Below, one piece after another: positions 20,857 through 33,185 of a stretch of DNA of 64,000 bases. The position numbers were made by a program, and so were the translations under genes. Source of the DNA: Cydia pomonella. Taxonomy: Eukaryota > Arthropoda > Insecta > Lepidoptera > Tortricidae. Numbering within the stretch: the stretch's first letter is position 1; each line of letters starts with the position of its first letter. Location: NCBI RefSeq assembly GCF_033807575.1, contig NC_084711.1, positions 8,370,001-8,434,000 on the forward strand, in the 5' to 3' direction. The notes under the pieces were generated by a model. That model was not told the origin of the DNA, did no database searches, and worked only from the letters and a program-made list of their open reading frames with translations.

Positions 20857-23800
20857 AATTAAATAATTATCTTCCTCTATAACACCATACAGGAACCAAA
20901 GACTTGACACGAAGAAAGACATGAGTATCATAGGGAATGGGAGACATTCTGTGCTCTTCACTTTTAACACATAGAAAAGCTTGCTCATTGGAGCAGCTAT
21001 CGCCAGCAGTGTGACGAGGCATGCAACTGTTCCTGAAATACAAATGAGGTAATTTAAATAACAAAGTTGAACTAACAATGCAGGGTGTGTTCCAAAATAG
21101 AGGTTTGAAAAAAAAAAAAAAGTAGAGGTTACATATTTTAGTCTATATGTATAGAGAGTGTGAGTAATCAATCAAACAGAGGAAATAGTAGTTATAAATA
21201 CTATAGTACATTAACGCATTCACTGCCACCGACGCATATATGCGTTCACCGCCATACAAGTTTGTTCCTAGGCCACGCCCCCTGGCAGTGAATGCGTTAA
21301 TAATAATAATAAATATTCTTTATTGTACACCACATATTGAAAAGGAGAATACAAAGAGAACACAAATTAAATTAGGTAACAACAGGCGGTCTTATCGCTA
21401 AAAAGCGATCTCTTCCAGACAACCTTTGGGTAAATTACACAAATTGACTAAAATCTCACAGTAAGCTCAATAAGGCTTGTGATGTGGGTACTTAGAGAAT
21501 GATATATACAATATGTAAATATTTATAAATACTTAAATACATAGAAAACACCCATGACTCGGAAACAAATATCCATGCACATCACACGAATAAATGCCCT
21601 TACCAGGATTTGAACCCAGGACCATCGGCTTCATACGCAAGGTTACTACTCACTAAGCCAGACCAATCGTCATAGTAGTTGTATGAAATAAAATCTAATC
21701 TTTGGTAAAGACTATTATTGATAAAGTTTCCAGAACTAGAATTAATGGTATCAGATTGATCCAGTTTGTTTTGAGGATCTAAAATCTGTAATGGGTCCCA
21801 TTGCATTAAAGCGATACAAAACTCAGAAATTACAGTCAAAGTCGACAATTGCACTCAACGCACGAAACGCCCCTTACTAAACGGTACTCAGACGTGACAT
21901 AACGCCTGAGTAGAAGCTATCTTAAATTATGGGAAAACTATTTTATCTATTTGAATACCTTGTCTCAAGTGTTTGGTTCTAAAAGCATAAAGTGGATAGC
22001 AAATTCATTTGTATTATTGTTGATTATTAATTGCTGCCATTTGATAAACATTAGAATGTTCCCATTTGCAATTATGCATGTTTGACAAAACTGTGATATT
22101 TATATTTTATATCATCATATCTTTTGTTATAGCATGTAGCTTAACTAATGTACCTTTTATCCACTTTTGACAAACAAATCATAATCCTTATTGCAAAGCC
22201 ATAAGGTCCACTAATGGTGTGTTACAAGTTTTGCTATACTACATGTTTAATTATCGGTAAGAAACATTTATTTAATTAGTTACACTTATTGTTGATTATA
22301 ACCAACTATAGTGTTACTAACATGTTGATAAATTTCTTACAGTAGATAACTTATATTTAAAAATTACATAATTATGCTTAATGCTAATGACAATTTATAA
22401 TTTTTTAAGTTATAAATGATTATAACACTAATATGTGATACTACATAAGATGAAATATTTGTTGAGAACCTTTATATATTATGTAATTGGGTACTTGACA
22501 CATGTTGAATACTATAACAAAATTTAGTTAAATGGATAGAAAATGAGCCGTTAATTATAAAAAAGTGGAATTTAAAAAATATATTGAGTTTATAAAAAAA
22601 ATACAAGGCTCCAGTCTCAAAAAAAAAATTTTTTTTGTCTTTCAAAAATAGAAAGGAAAATGGTACCATTCGATTCCTTACATTTGATTGAAAAATAAAT
22701 TGTATGACAACTATACACATAAACGCAATATTTCAGGGTCAAAATGGCAATTTCCTTAATCTTCCATACATTTAGGACAGACTTATATGATGTGACGTCA
22801 CATCACCTTATCATTTTGTTAGAGGCGTTTCAATCGTTGACTGCGAGCGTCAGACTTTAACTCTTATTTCTGACCTTTGTGTTGCTTAAATTCCATGAGT
22901 CCTATATAGACATTTGATCCTCAGGAAAATCAAGATCGTTTGACATTATTTACAAAAAAACAGTCAAGTAGCCAATTGCTTATAACAGCATAATGGCAAC
23001 AATATAATATAATAAAATATAAATAATTTTCGTATCTAAGATAAATGATTGCACAACAATAGTAACAAACAGTATACAGACCAAACCAATGTTGTCTGAA
23101 ATGGTAAATTATATGTCAAATTTTGTGTTTGATAAAATATGTTAACCTTTGAAAATGTAAAATTTGTAAATAAGTCTGAATAAAAGGCTTATATTATATT
23201 ATAATACATGTAGTAACAGTTTTAATAATTAGATTCTAACTTAATAGTAAGAAAACTTCTGTGAGACTCAAACTTATGAAACAGATTAGAATGGGTCATA
23301 CTCTTTCTCTTATTATGGAGCAAAACTTTTTGAGCAATTATATAAGTGAACTCTAATAATATATTTATATTATTATTTAGTAATGATTATTTAAATTTAA
23401 AAAATACATAGAATTAAACTAAAATATTATAGTGTAAAATTCCCTGAAACTAGCCAATAAGTCTTGAAACAAGTTAGACATAGTAATAAAACAACTGATT
23501 AAGGATTAAGGTGGCTTACCCAGTCGGCCAAGAAGAATTTCTTTATCCTCCTCAAATCTTAAATATCCTACAGATGAAACAAGCAAGCCCATCGTAAAGA
23601 CCATCTGCTTAAATGTCGTAGATTTCTTGTACGTATACATATAGAACACAAGAGAATACAATGTCATAAGTGTTATTCCTATTGTGTTCACTAGTATTAT
23701 CTTATTATCGTTTTTGGTGATGCCATACATGAGCCACAAGGCTGATCTGAAACGGAAAAGTTATTACAATATTAAAATAATTAATCTTGATAAATGAGAG

Positions 23801-24166
23801 AACTGAAAGTGCATGCTTTTAAAGGCTAATTATATCCGACGTATTTGACCGTATTTGTTTTTCCGACGAGCCATATGTTTGTTCGGAACCATCACTCCCT
23901 TACAAATAGTGACTCTAACAACTTACGCGAGAATACCGGTAAGAAAAGGCAGTGGTGATGCTTCGGCTGTAGATCTATTGACCACATATTGTTTGCACAC
24001 CAACCTGGAAATAGTAGTAACATATTTAAACTGTTTATACAGCTGTAATTCATTTAAAAATCGTGTATATTTCTTGAAATAAAACATACATTCCTGCTAA
24101 AAAATTCAGTACTGTTGTAACAACGGCTAAGCCGCTTATAAGTTCCTTGAATTCAGACAAAGCCAT
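20857..24166 (-). CDS. slv: SWEET-family sugar transporter (last exon not found)
   Basis: Exons on the minus strand: 24166-24090, 24004-23927, 23746-23520, 21032-20857. Phases match, and the final donor (ATT|GTGAGT) is strong. They give 186 residues from the ATG at 24166. The protein has the first MtN3/saliva triple-helix bundle, with PLPFLTGILAS and ALWLMYGITKND, and most of the second, with PMSKLFYVLKVKSTECLPFP and SLWFLYGVIEEDNYLI. SWEETs are uniporters for small sugars, with seven membrane helices and about 220-230 residues in insects. The missing piece (about 35-45 residues, helix 7) must lie below 20857 or be lost. Reading through the donor instead adds VSSSL and a stop. Intron 3 holds a LINE tail, a SINE and a MITE. 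Confidence 0.9.
21211..21300. repeat. 90-bp MITE with perfect 18-bp TIRs and TTAA ends
   Basis: TTAACGCATTCACTGCCA (21211-21228) and its exact reverse complement (21283-21300). TTAA at both ends may be a piggyBac-like target duplication. A larger relative is at 30791-31413. Confidence 0.8.
21301..21425 (-). repeat. LINE 3'-end fragment (minus strand)
   Basis: Starts with an AAT repeat and TTCTTTATTGTACACC, then GCGGTCTTATCGCT and GCGATCTCTTCCAGACAACC. This is a repeat end common in moth genomes and read here from its 3' side. The assignment is from memory and low resolution. Confidence 0.5.
21450..21665 (-). repeat. tRNA-derived SINE, copy 1
   Basis: Read on the minus strand, it has an A-box-like TGGCTTAGTGAG and a B box GGTTCAAATCC, then GGTAAGGGCATTTATT and a tail ending in ATTGAGCTTACTGTG. 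The copy at 26826-27026 shares the whole layout. A fragment is at 7481-7590. Confidence 0.8.
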
Positions 24167-24399
24167 ATTTATTATCTAAAAATTATAATTAACGTTAAAA
24201 TATACATTCCTACGCACTCATAATTTGAAAACTGAGAAAATAACTTTAACCGTGATAATGTTAGTGATATCGCTATGACATCGTCACTTGACAGTCTGCG
24301 ATGTGACACTGACACTGATGACAGTTTGTCTCCAAAGTGACAGTTAAATTAGCGATCCGATTTGGGCTAGTATCATATATTTAACTAATAAAAATATAA

Positions 24400-25250
24400 C
24401 AATTTATTTCGAGTAACATGACTATACAATTTGTAGAATACACTATAAAACTTAAAACCTAAATCTAAAAATAAATAATACTAAACTTAAAATAAAATAC
24501 TAAAAAATATCCCCCTGCGGCATGGTGCCGTAGATACTGGCAGCATTTCCTCGCTGTATTGCAAGACTAATTCTTTGAGCGAGGAAGCTGCCAGCTCTGC
24601 GGTCGCCGGTGACTTCTGCTAACCTTTTTGAAAGGTCCTTAAAGAGTTTAAGGGCACTTGGACCCCACGGGCCAAGGGTCTCGACGCCAAAAGGTATGAA
24701 ATTGTATTCGGCGCCGAGACCCCTATATTTGGTCATTTTTAAATTTTCGGCCGCTACTGCCGCCGCGCCGACCTTAGCAGATGTGCCGTGGAGATGAGAC
24801 GGGGCTAGAGTGTCTACACAAGTGGCGTCCCATACCAGCACCCGTCCCATCTTCCACGGAATTAGTGTCATTCCGGCCGGTCTCTTACCATCGTCTCTTA
24901 AAATGCCGGCGGGCTCAAGTAGAGCTGGCACGTTGACGCTGGCGAGAGACCGGCGGAGAATATCGTTGAGCGCGGCGTGTCGGGAGAAGCGGCCGGCGCT
25001 CCTTTGGCAAGAGAGCCCGTGGTGTCCAAGGACGTCGACGTTAGTGCCGCAGGGGCACCTATGTGGGGCACAGACCCGGACGCCGAGTCGCAGGCAGGCA
25101 GCAACGCGCAGAGTGTGCGGTTCCAGGAAGGTACCGGTATGTACCGATGGGAAGGCGTGTAGCCAGGCGCCGGATTCCCTAGCACCTGCAGCTTATAGTC
25201 TGGCGCGTGCTGAACCTGTACTGCGGCTTAAGAGAGAGTCGTAAATCATT
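24400..25250 (-). pseudogene. 3' end of a LINE with restriction-like endonuclease (R2/NeSL/Utopia-like group)
   Basis: Open minus-strand frame from about 25230 to the stop at 24500, about 240 codons. It has a Cys/His cluster (RCPCGTNVDVLGHHGLSC) and then the PD-(D/E)XK block, read here as RPAGMTLIPW followed by VLVWDATCVDTLAP. It ends with a conserved FGVETLGPWGP and AQRISLAIQRGNAAS tail. A-rich 3' UTR-like DNA follows to about 24400. No reverse transcriptase domain is present, so it is 5'-truncated. The first catalytic Asp of the R-P-D motif appears replaced by Ala. It is clearly more GC-rich than the flanking AT-rich DNA. Confidence 0.82.
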
Positions 25251-25923
25251 TTACATTGTATGTCATCCCAGGTCCTTTGCGAATTTAGATTTTGGGCTAG
25301 TTAGTTACTTCATTTTTATGTTTTTATCTATCCCTTTTTGATATGTATCAAATAAATAGTATAATTGTAAATAATTGAAAATTGTACCAATCAAAACCTT
25401 ACAGGCCATACCTTACAGTTTTAGTCCTGTTTTATCTTCAAAATTAAATTGCTTAAAACCATTTCTAGCGTATATAGGAATGTTCATCTGCTGTTTCAAA
25501 CACTGCTATACGCGCTGAACAAATATAAAAAATATAATTCTAGGTGGTTTCCTGGTTTCTTATCAATTTAGGTAAATTAACCACGGACTAAATATAGCAA
25601 TATATTTCATTTACAATCATAAAGATAAGTTACAATATACATAAAATAAAGCTGCATTTTCTTTTAAATGAAAGAAAATAAGAGCGTTTTTATATCTGTG
25701 CCGATTGATCTGTCAATTTTATCATGTTATTCATTCATTGTTATTCATGATTGATGCTGTTATCCATGCATACTTTCCGTAAATTCATTTATAGTGTAAT
25801 ACGTATATTTATCGTAAAAGCTAAATGATTGTATTTAATTACAGTCGATTTTGTTAATTAAATATATGAAAATAGAAAAACTATGTGCTCCTTTTCAAAA
25901 TGAGTAGTTTCTAATCAAGGACG

Positions 25924-28900
25924 ATGAAGGCGTTTAAACTTATAGTCCACCAAAACAGCTTCAGTCGTGAGTATTTTGCATACCGTTATTTATTATTGCT
26001 TGAGTATGTATTATTTGATGTACATATAAGCGATAACCTATATAACTGTAGTACTTAATGTTGATAAAGGTTAAAAGGCAATAACTTAATGGATTAGTCT
26101 GTATCCTATAGGAATAAATAAATAATATAGAATACAGTAGTACCTCTCTGATTCGGACGGGTAAAAAACAGGCCGCGAACTGATTACAGAGGTTTCCGGA
26201 TTATTATTCTCTAAATTTATATGCTGTACGTAAAGAGTCCCTTTCTTTGTGAAAGAAGAATTTTAAAAATCTAGTAACAGGCAAATTCATTTTTTTTTTT
26301 TTCAACCCAAGACCATTTAGATTACAGCAATCTCTGGAATAGCAAGAGTCTGGATCACCGAGGACCTACTGTAATATTAACCCTTTCAGACCCGTTCAAT
26401 ACAATCTTCATCTTTTTTTTAGCTTTGTGGAACTCGAAAAAAAATTATATTGATGTTTTTAAGAATGCTGCTAAATAATATAATCTGTTTATTTATTTAC
26501 AGCTGTGGACTTAATAATCAGTTTAAAAGATTATCCTGGACTTAAAGAAAAAGACATAGTGGAAATATACCACCCTGAAAATGATTATCCCAGGCTGCTG
26601 CTACAAGTTATTAAGGATGCCCCAGGGAGAGGCAGAGGTTATTCACAATCATTAATCCCTTGATTATATGTTGAATTTTATAACACCTTTGCTGACGCTG
26701 CTTTTATAACACTGTGGTACTGGCCCAAAAAACTATACAAAGTATGGTTAATTACAAGTTACACTAATTGCTGCTACAATTGCAATTGTTGCTTTGTCCT
26801 ACTGGACATTCTTACATATGTTGATTAAATCACACAGTAAGCTCAATAAGGCTTGTGTTTGTGGGTACTTAGACCATAATATATAAATATCTGTAAATAC
26901 TTAATACATAGAAAGCACCCATGAACAAATATCTTTGCTCATCACTCAAATAAATGCCCTTACCAGGATTTGAACATGGGACCATCAGCTTCATAGGCAG
27001 GGTCACTACCCACTAGGCCAGACAGGTTTTAGAAAGAACTATTCCGACATTTAAAAAAAATTTGAACTACACAAATATCAAGTTTGCAAAATATTGAGTC
27101 AGCAAAGAGAATCAATGTCAAATTTAGATCCCTGGAAGTTGACAGGTTAAATGGTAGTCTTGTTATACTTTTGGCAGTCCAAATGCTATAAGTACATCTG
27201 TGACTTGTTGAGTTAATTGTTATTGTACTACTTATTTAAATATACTTAATTACCATTTTTTTTTGTCATTTTATAAGTGGTGCTAATTGTTGTTGCTACA
27301 GTTAGTGATCCTTAATAACTAAATAAAAAGCAATTTAATAGACTTTGCAGTCATAGTTAGAAAGAGAATGCATCAATGCTGAGCAAAATGACCTCTCGCC
27401 CACAACCTCCCACTGAAGGGGCCCCGTGGGAGCTCCTGTTTATTATCTTGGTAAAACTTATTGAAAGAAAAGGGCTGTGCAGATGCAACATCGCCCAAGA
27501 TAAATTTGTTCACACTATGCTACTGAACAACATGATTTGTCACAAACAGTAGAATCTGTTTATTATGATTCCGCTTACTTATACCAACCAATTATAATGA
27601 AGTAATTACAGGTCGAAGTTTGGTTTTCATGTAAAACTCATTGTAATGAAGTCGGATAAGATGATTTTACTTATTATAATGACATCACTTACTATTACTC
27701 CAATTTTCTTGAAATTATGACCGGTTGTCTTGGTTGGTTTGTTGTGGCAGTACCTCACATATTTGCCTGCAAAGAGTTTGGAGCTGTGTGGCACATGGGT
27801 AGTGTTAGTTTCTCAGTGATAGCTGGGGTATAAGGCTAATAAACCTCATCTGTTGCAAATGAATTTGCGATTTAATTAGGTAAACATAACAAAACTAGGA
27901 AGAAGACCTGTTTGTCACTTCCCTTCAATGTCATTATAAGCGAATTTTACTGTATATAATATAAATATAATATTCAAATATCTATTGTGTGGTGTAACCA
28001 ATTGCATTTTTATATTTCTCTAGATATACATATAATAATATTTCTCTAGATACCATCAGTGTCGAGCAAAGCATTGCCACCACATTCCAACTGCGGACAT
28101 TTGCCGACGTTTACGTGAACATAGTGAATGTGCCAGATGTGGCTCTGGACTCCGTGGAGCTCACCTTCAAGGACCAGTACATGGGTCGCTCGGAGATGTG
28201 GAGGCTGAAAAATCACTTGGTATGTTTATTCTTCATTGTAAAACTTTTTCTGGAGGTATCTTAAAGAAGGAAGGAGTTTTCAACCTTATCCCAAAAATTG
28301 GAGCATGCACTATGTTTCTGCAAGCCCTGTCCACATAAGCATCAACATATCAACATCCTTAGTATTGAAATACGAAATTGAAAATACATTTTAAGATTGC
28401 TGACAATTTGCTAAAAACATCCTGTTTAATTCAGCTGGATTTATTGTTGCTTGGTGGAGTTTCGTGGGGAACAATAATACATCTGCTGTTTTGAGGTGCC
28501 ACTTATGGCTTTTTAGAAATATTAAGAAATGAAACTAGTAAAACCAAGACTAGGGCAAATGTTAGCGCTTTCTCTGCTACTCCTATTGAAGGTTCCATAA
28601 GGACCATAAGGTCATCCTGTTCGGACTTGGTATAAATTATTATAGAGTACTTGATTTGTACTTTACAAATCACGTAAGCTAAATTTGAACCACTTCCCTG
28701 TAGTTATCTTGTTTATGAAATACAATCATCTTAATAGGGTATTCTCCTACTAGTCAAATCAGTTTCTTTATTAGAACTGCCAAAATGATTTGCCAATATG
28801 GAATTTGTATGGATCACCGTCAAGGGTTCTTTTTAGGGTTCCGTACCCAAAGAGTCAAACGGGACCCTATTACCGAGACTCCGCTGTCCGTCCGTCCGTC

Positions 28901-31900
28901 TGTCGCCAGGCTGTATCTCATGAACCGTGATAGTTAGCCAGTTGAAATTTCTACAAATTATGTATTTCTGTTGCCGCTATAGCGACAAACACTAAAAACA
29001 GAATAAAATAAATATTTCTTTCCAATCTCGAGGTTCTCATCCAATCCCCGAAGTTAAGCAACGTCGGGGCGGGGTCAGTACTTGGATGGGTGACCGTTTT
29101 TGTAGATAATCGTACGGAACCCTTTCTGTGCGAGTCCGACTCGCACATGACCAGTTTTTTTAAGTTCCATCCGATTTATTAATTTGAAATTGTGTCAAAA
29201 TATACATACTAGCTATGTTTTGGTAATAATTATCTGGTGCTTCACTCCGTGCATGGTGTGAAATAATTTATTTTAAATAAAGGAAACATCCCTATTGGCC
29301 TCATTAAAAACGTCTTCAGTCAGGCCTATAGGCCTCATTAAAAAGGTCAGATGGAAATTATGTAGCTGTACAAGGAGCAGGAAACGAGATCAGGCAACCG
29401 TAAAACAGTATATTTAAAAAAAATGGACAGTAAGATGTTTCTATTTTATTACAGGTCAGCACATGTGTATATCTTAACAAAAAGATCGAGTACTGCGGTG
29501 GTGCCATCAGATGTCAGGTCTACGAGATGTGGTCACAAGGCGACCGCGTGGCCTGCGGGGTAATCACAGAAGACACCAAAATCGTCTTCAGATCGTCGAC
29601 TTCCATGGTGTATCTGTTCATACAGATGTCCTCTGAAATGTGGGATTTTGATATACACGGAGACTTGTACTTTGAGAAGGCTGTGAATGGGTTTCTTGCT
29701 GAGCTTTTTACGAAATGGAAGGTAAGGAATGTAATTAAAATGCATATGTATTGCAATTAAAGATTTTTAAAAGCTTTTATTTATTAGGTACCTACTTATG
29801 TATTTAACAACTTCAATCATTTCATTTATATGTTCTATCTATGCTAAAATAGTAGTCGGCTTTTTCCTTTGATCACTCTAAAAATAATAAAACCCTAATA
29901 CGTCTTTTTGAAAGTTGTATTGTGGAGTTACCCCACGTAAAAGCCGTCGGTATGTTCGTTTGGGAAATCATTTAATTAAATGACGAAAATAAAGTGAATA
30001 ATTATTCACTTTATTTTCGTGCATGTGCACGGAATTGTTGTAATATTAACATACTATTGTAATATTTATTTCTATATAAATTACCTGGTCATATTGGTAA
30101 TATGGTTAAATTAAACGATTCTTGTTTAAGTGACAAATATAAATGACGTGCTCACATGTGATGTTTACAGAAAAACGGTAGCAACCATGAAGTGACAATT
30201 GTGCTATTTTCAAGAACATTCTACAAGGCTAAATCTTTAGAAGAGTTCCCACAACATATGAAAGAGTGCTTGCAGAAAGACTACAGGGGCAGGTTTTACG
30301 AAGATTTCTACAGGTATTTAGTAAAAATATTGTAGGAGAGGCCAGAAAACCGCTCAAAGATGGACGAGTGAGGTTGACTCAAATAATACGAGTCCATCTT
30401 CAGCGTTTCCGGCCGAGGCATTGCATAGTGCTTTTCACGACTACTGCGAGGAAATAGGAAAACATTTGCATAACTATAAGTACTTTAATAGAAATTAATA
30501 TTTATATTGGCGTGAGGTCAATTGTTGAAAGAAAGCGATGTATTTTTGCCAGGAACATTTATATTTACTTCACTAGAAGAACTCATTTTTATAGCGTAGA
30601 TACGTGTTTCTTGTATTTTTTAGTAAAACACAATTTACACTATCCAATTCAATAAGTGTTTTCCGATTTCCGATCCCACTTCTTTTCTTTTTTTATCGCT
30701 TTTAAGAAGCGTTTTTGCTAAAAAACCACATACAGCTACAAAAGTAAAAACGCCTTAAGCGTGAACTGAATGGTTTGACGTTTCTTTTTTTTAACACATT
30801 CACTGCCAGGAACCCACCAGGTGGGCGCTCGTAAACTTTACTCGGATGCCGGACAACCCGCTGCGGGAGTTCACTTTATACACAGCTATAGACGACTATA
30901 CCGTCTACGCCAAAGAACCCACCTGGTGAGCGCACATCTTCACAGGCATATCGCAGGGTTGACACCGGCAGAGATTTATTTACTTATTACCTAGAATATT
31001 ATTTATAGACAATATAGACATGGATCAATTACTTTTTAATATCTTAAATTACAAATTGGAGACTAACCTATGTATATGCACGACCCGATAATCCGCGTCA
31101 AATTATAATTAATTTTGGCCGCGGATTAAATGGTTTAATTTATGATTACTTACATTAATAATTCCTTTGTAAATGCATCACGTTGTGAAGGGCGTGAGTA
31201 GATCTGTACTAACAAAAAAAAAGTACTAGGATGTTTGACTATGAAACTTAGCACAGCCCTGGCGCACGCAGGGGCGCCCGCCTGGTGGGCGCTCGGCGTA
31301 CAGTACTGGTTTAATCATAATGTGAGTTTGCCAACCCGCACAGCGGGCGCTTATATATATTGCCCGGTTCCTGGGGTAGCGTGCCGTTTTTCGTCTGGCA
31401 GTGAATATGTTAAACAAGTAATTGGTCCTATAAATTACCTTATTTTATTTTTGATGGAAAAAGTTGCGCCAAAAAAAGACCTGTTACCATCACGAATGAC
31501 AGATGATGATAACAATGATCACCAATGACAAATGATGATAACAATGAAACATTGTAGTAGTGGTGGTTCAGGTGCTACAGCTATTGCCTATTTTCCAGCT
31601 TGGTTTTAGACCATCTATTGCCACATTTCCGAACAGTGGCGTGAAAAGCATATTTTATCGCAAAATGTTCACTTCCTTAACATTTTTTCTCTATAAACCC
31701 TTTGACCGCTAAAGATGTCAACTGACGCGCGAGCGCGCGACTATAATCCAATATCAACCTTCGTGCAATCCGACAAGGTTTACTATGCCGCACACGATAC
31801 GCGTGCCGTGCAATGAGTTAATAATTTAACAGAGTGGAGGTAGATAGATCTCCGTGAGCTCAGCGTCAGTGAAAACTGGCGGTTTTTTTTAATACTACGT

Positions 31901-33185
31901 CGGTGGCAAACAAGCATACGGCCCGCCTGATGGTAAGCCGTCACCGTAGCCTATGTACGCCTGCAACTCCAGAGGAGTTACATTCGCGTTTCTGACCCTA
32001 ACACTCCGCACCCTGGTTGTGCTGTACACTACTTGATAACCCTGTAAGAATGATAACTCAACCTTTTATGACCGTCATAGTAACATCACGCTTGTTTATC
32101 TAAACTGCTCTCTCTTAATTGTACAGAGTGGCAGTTCAAAACGAGCGTTACGAGGACTGGTCGAATGTACTGCTGCAGCTAAGGAGATTGTTCACCGACT
32201 ACCAGAAAATCGTCCTCCAATACCATGAGCGGCCTAACATGGAGATTCCGACTGCTATCAACTCAACTGCGGCGCAGGGGAACTTCCTTGAAGTTCTCAA
32301 TATGAGCTTGAATGGTGAGGATCGTCTACTTAATGGCTATTAATATTAGTTTTATTTAATCAGCCCATAAAAAGCTTCAGCTATGTTGACTAAATTGGAT
32401 ATCTACCCTTTTGACGGATATTTCACTTTCTTACTATTAAAGTGCCTCCAAGTCTAGCGAATGCAACGCTAGCGGTTTTTGCGTATCGCTCATGCACTGC
32501 ATAATATACGGTCCTACGTAATATACAAAAAAAATAATTCGCGGCAAGTTAGTCGCACTTGGACGATGACACTAGGCCCGATCCTTTACATTACGAGTTT
32601 GAAAATGGGCTTTACACCCAAGCTTTGTAAAACAAATTCACAAAACATGTTAGTCTAAAATTCAACTTTTTTTACTAAAACTTATATCCGTTTTATTTTG
32701 CTTTCAGTATTCGAAAAACACTACCTAGACAGATGTTTCGACCGAACCGGTCAGCTCAGCGTAGTCATTACCCCCGGAGTCGGCGTGTTCGAAGTCGACA
32801 GGGAGCTGACAAACGTCACCAAACAACGAATCATAGACAACGGAGTCGGCAGTGACTTGGTCTGCGTCGGCGAACAACCTCTACACGCCGTCCCACTCCT
32901 AAAGTTCCACAACAAAGATAATAACCTCAACTCTATAGACGATTACTCCATGCCCCATTGGATTAACTTGTCTTTTTACTCTACGAACAAAAAAGTAGCA
33001 TACTCCAATTTCATTCCAAGAATAAAATTGCCGCCTCGTAAAAGTCAAGAGCCACTTAAGAAAATGTACGAAGATGAGAGAAAAGGCAAGCTTTTGAAGG
33101 AGGACGAATATATGCACAATTCTATATTTGATTATGATGCGTATGACGCGCAAGTGTTTCAACTGCCACCGGCGCATAGCACTTG
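25924..33185 (+). CDS. DEPDC5: DEPDC5 exons 1-7: N-terminal and SABA regions
   Basis: These exons encode residues 1-474. The start MKAFKLIVHQNSFS matches the family N-terminus, but exon 1 is only 43 nt. Highly conserved stretches: DVYVNIV and VELTFKDQYMGR (exon 3), FIQMSSEMWDFDI and GDLYFEKAVNGF (exon 4), VTIVLFSRTFY and GRFYEDFYRV (exons 5-6), and FDRTGQLSVVITPGVGVFEV with IDNGVGSDLVCVGEQPLHAV (exon 7). The SABA domain is the part known to contact the Rag GTPases. Exon 7 ends in phase 2 at ACTTG|GTAAGT, and the next exon is 6.2 kb away, beyond the nested PL8 gene. Confidence 0.94.

Noticed and set aside
20839..20857. SWEET protein ending VSSSL
   Set aside because: It would lack the seventh helix; an excellent GTGAGT donor sits exactly at the family's exon border. 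Kept only as a possible isoform.
24609..25244. Plus-strand open frames opposite the LINE endonuclease
   Set aside because: They are shadows of the GC-rich minus-strand frame, which has clear family signatures.
29031..29096. A functional 5S rRNA gene
   Set aside because: Only the second half is present, altered, and embedded within a SINE with matching ends.
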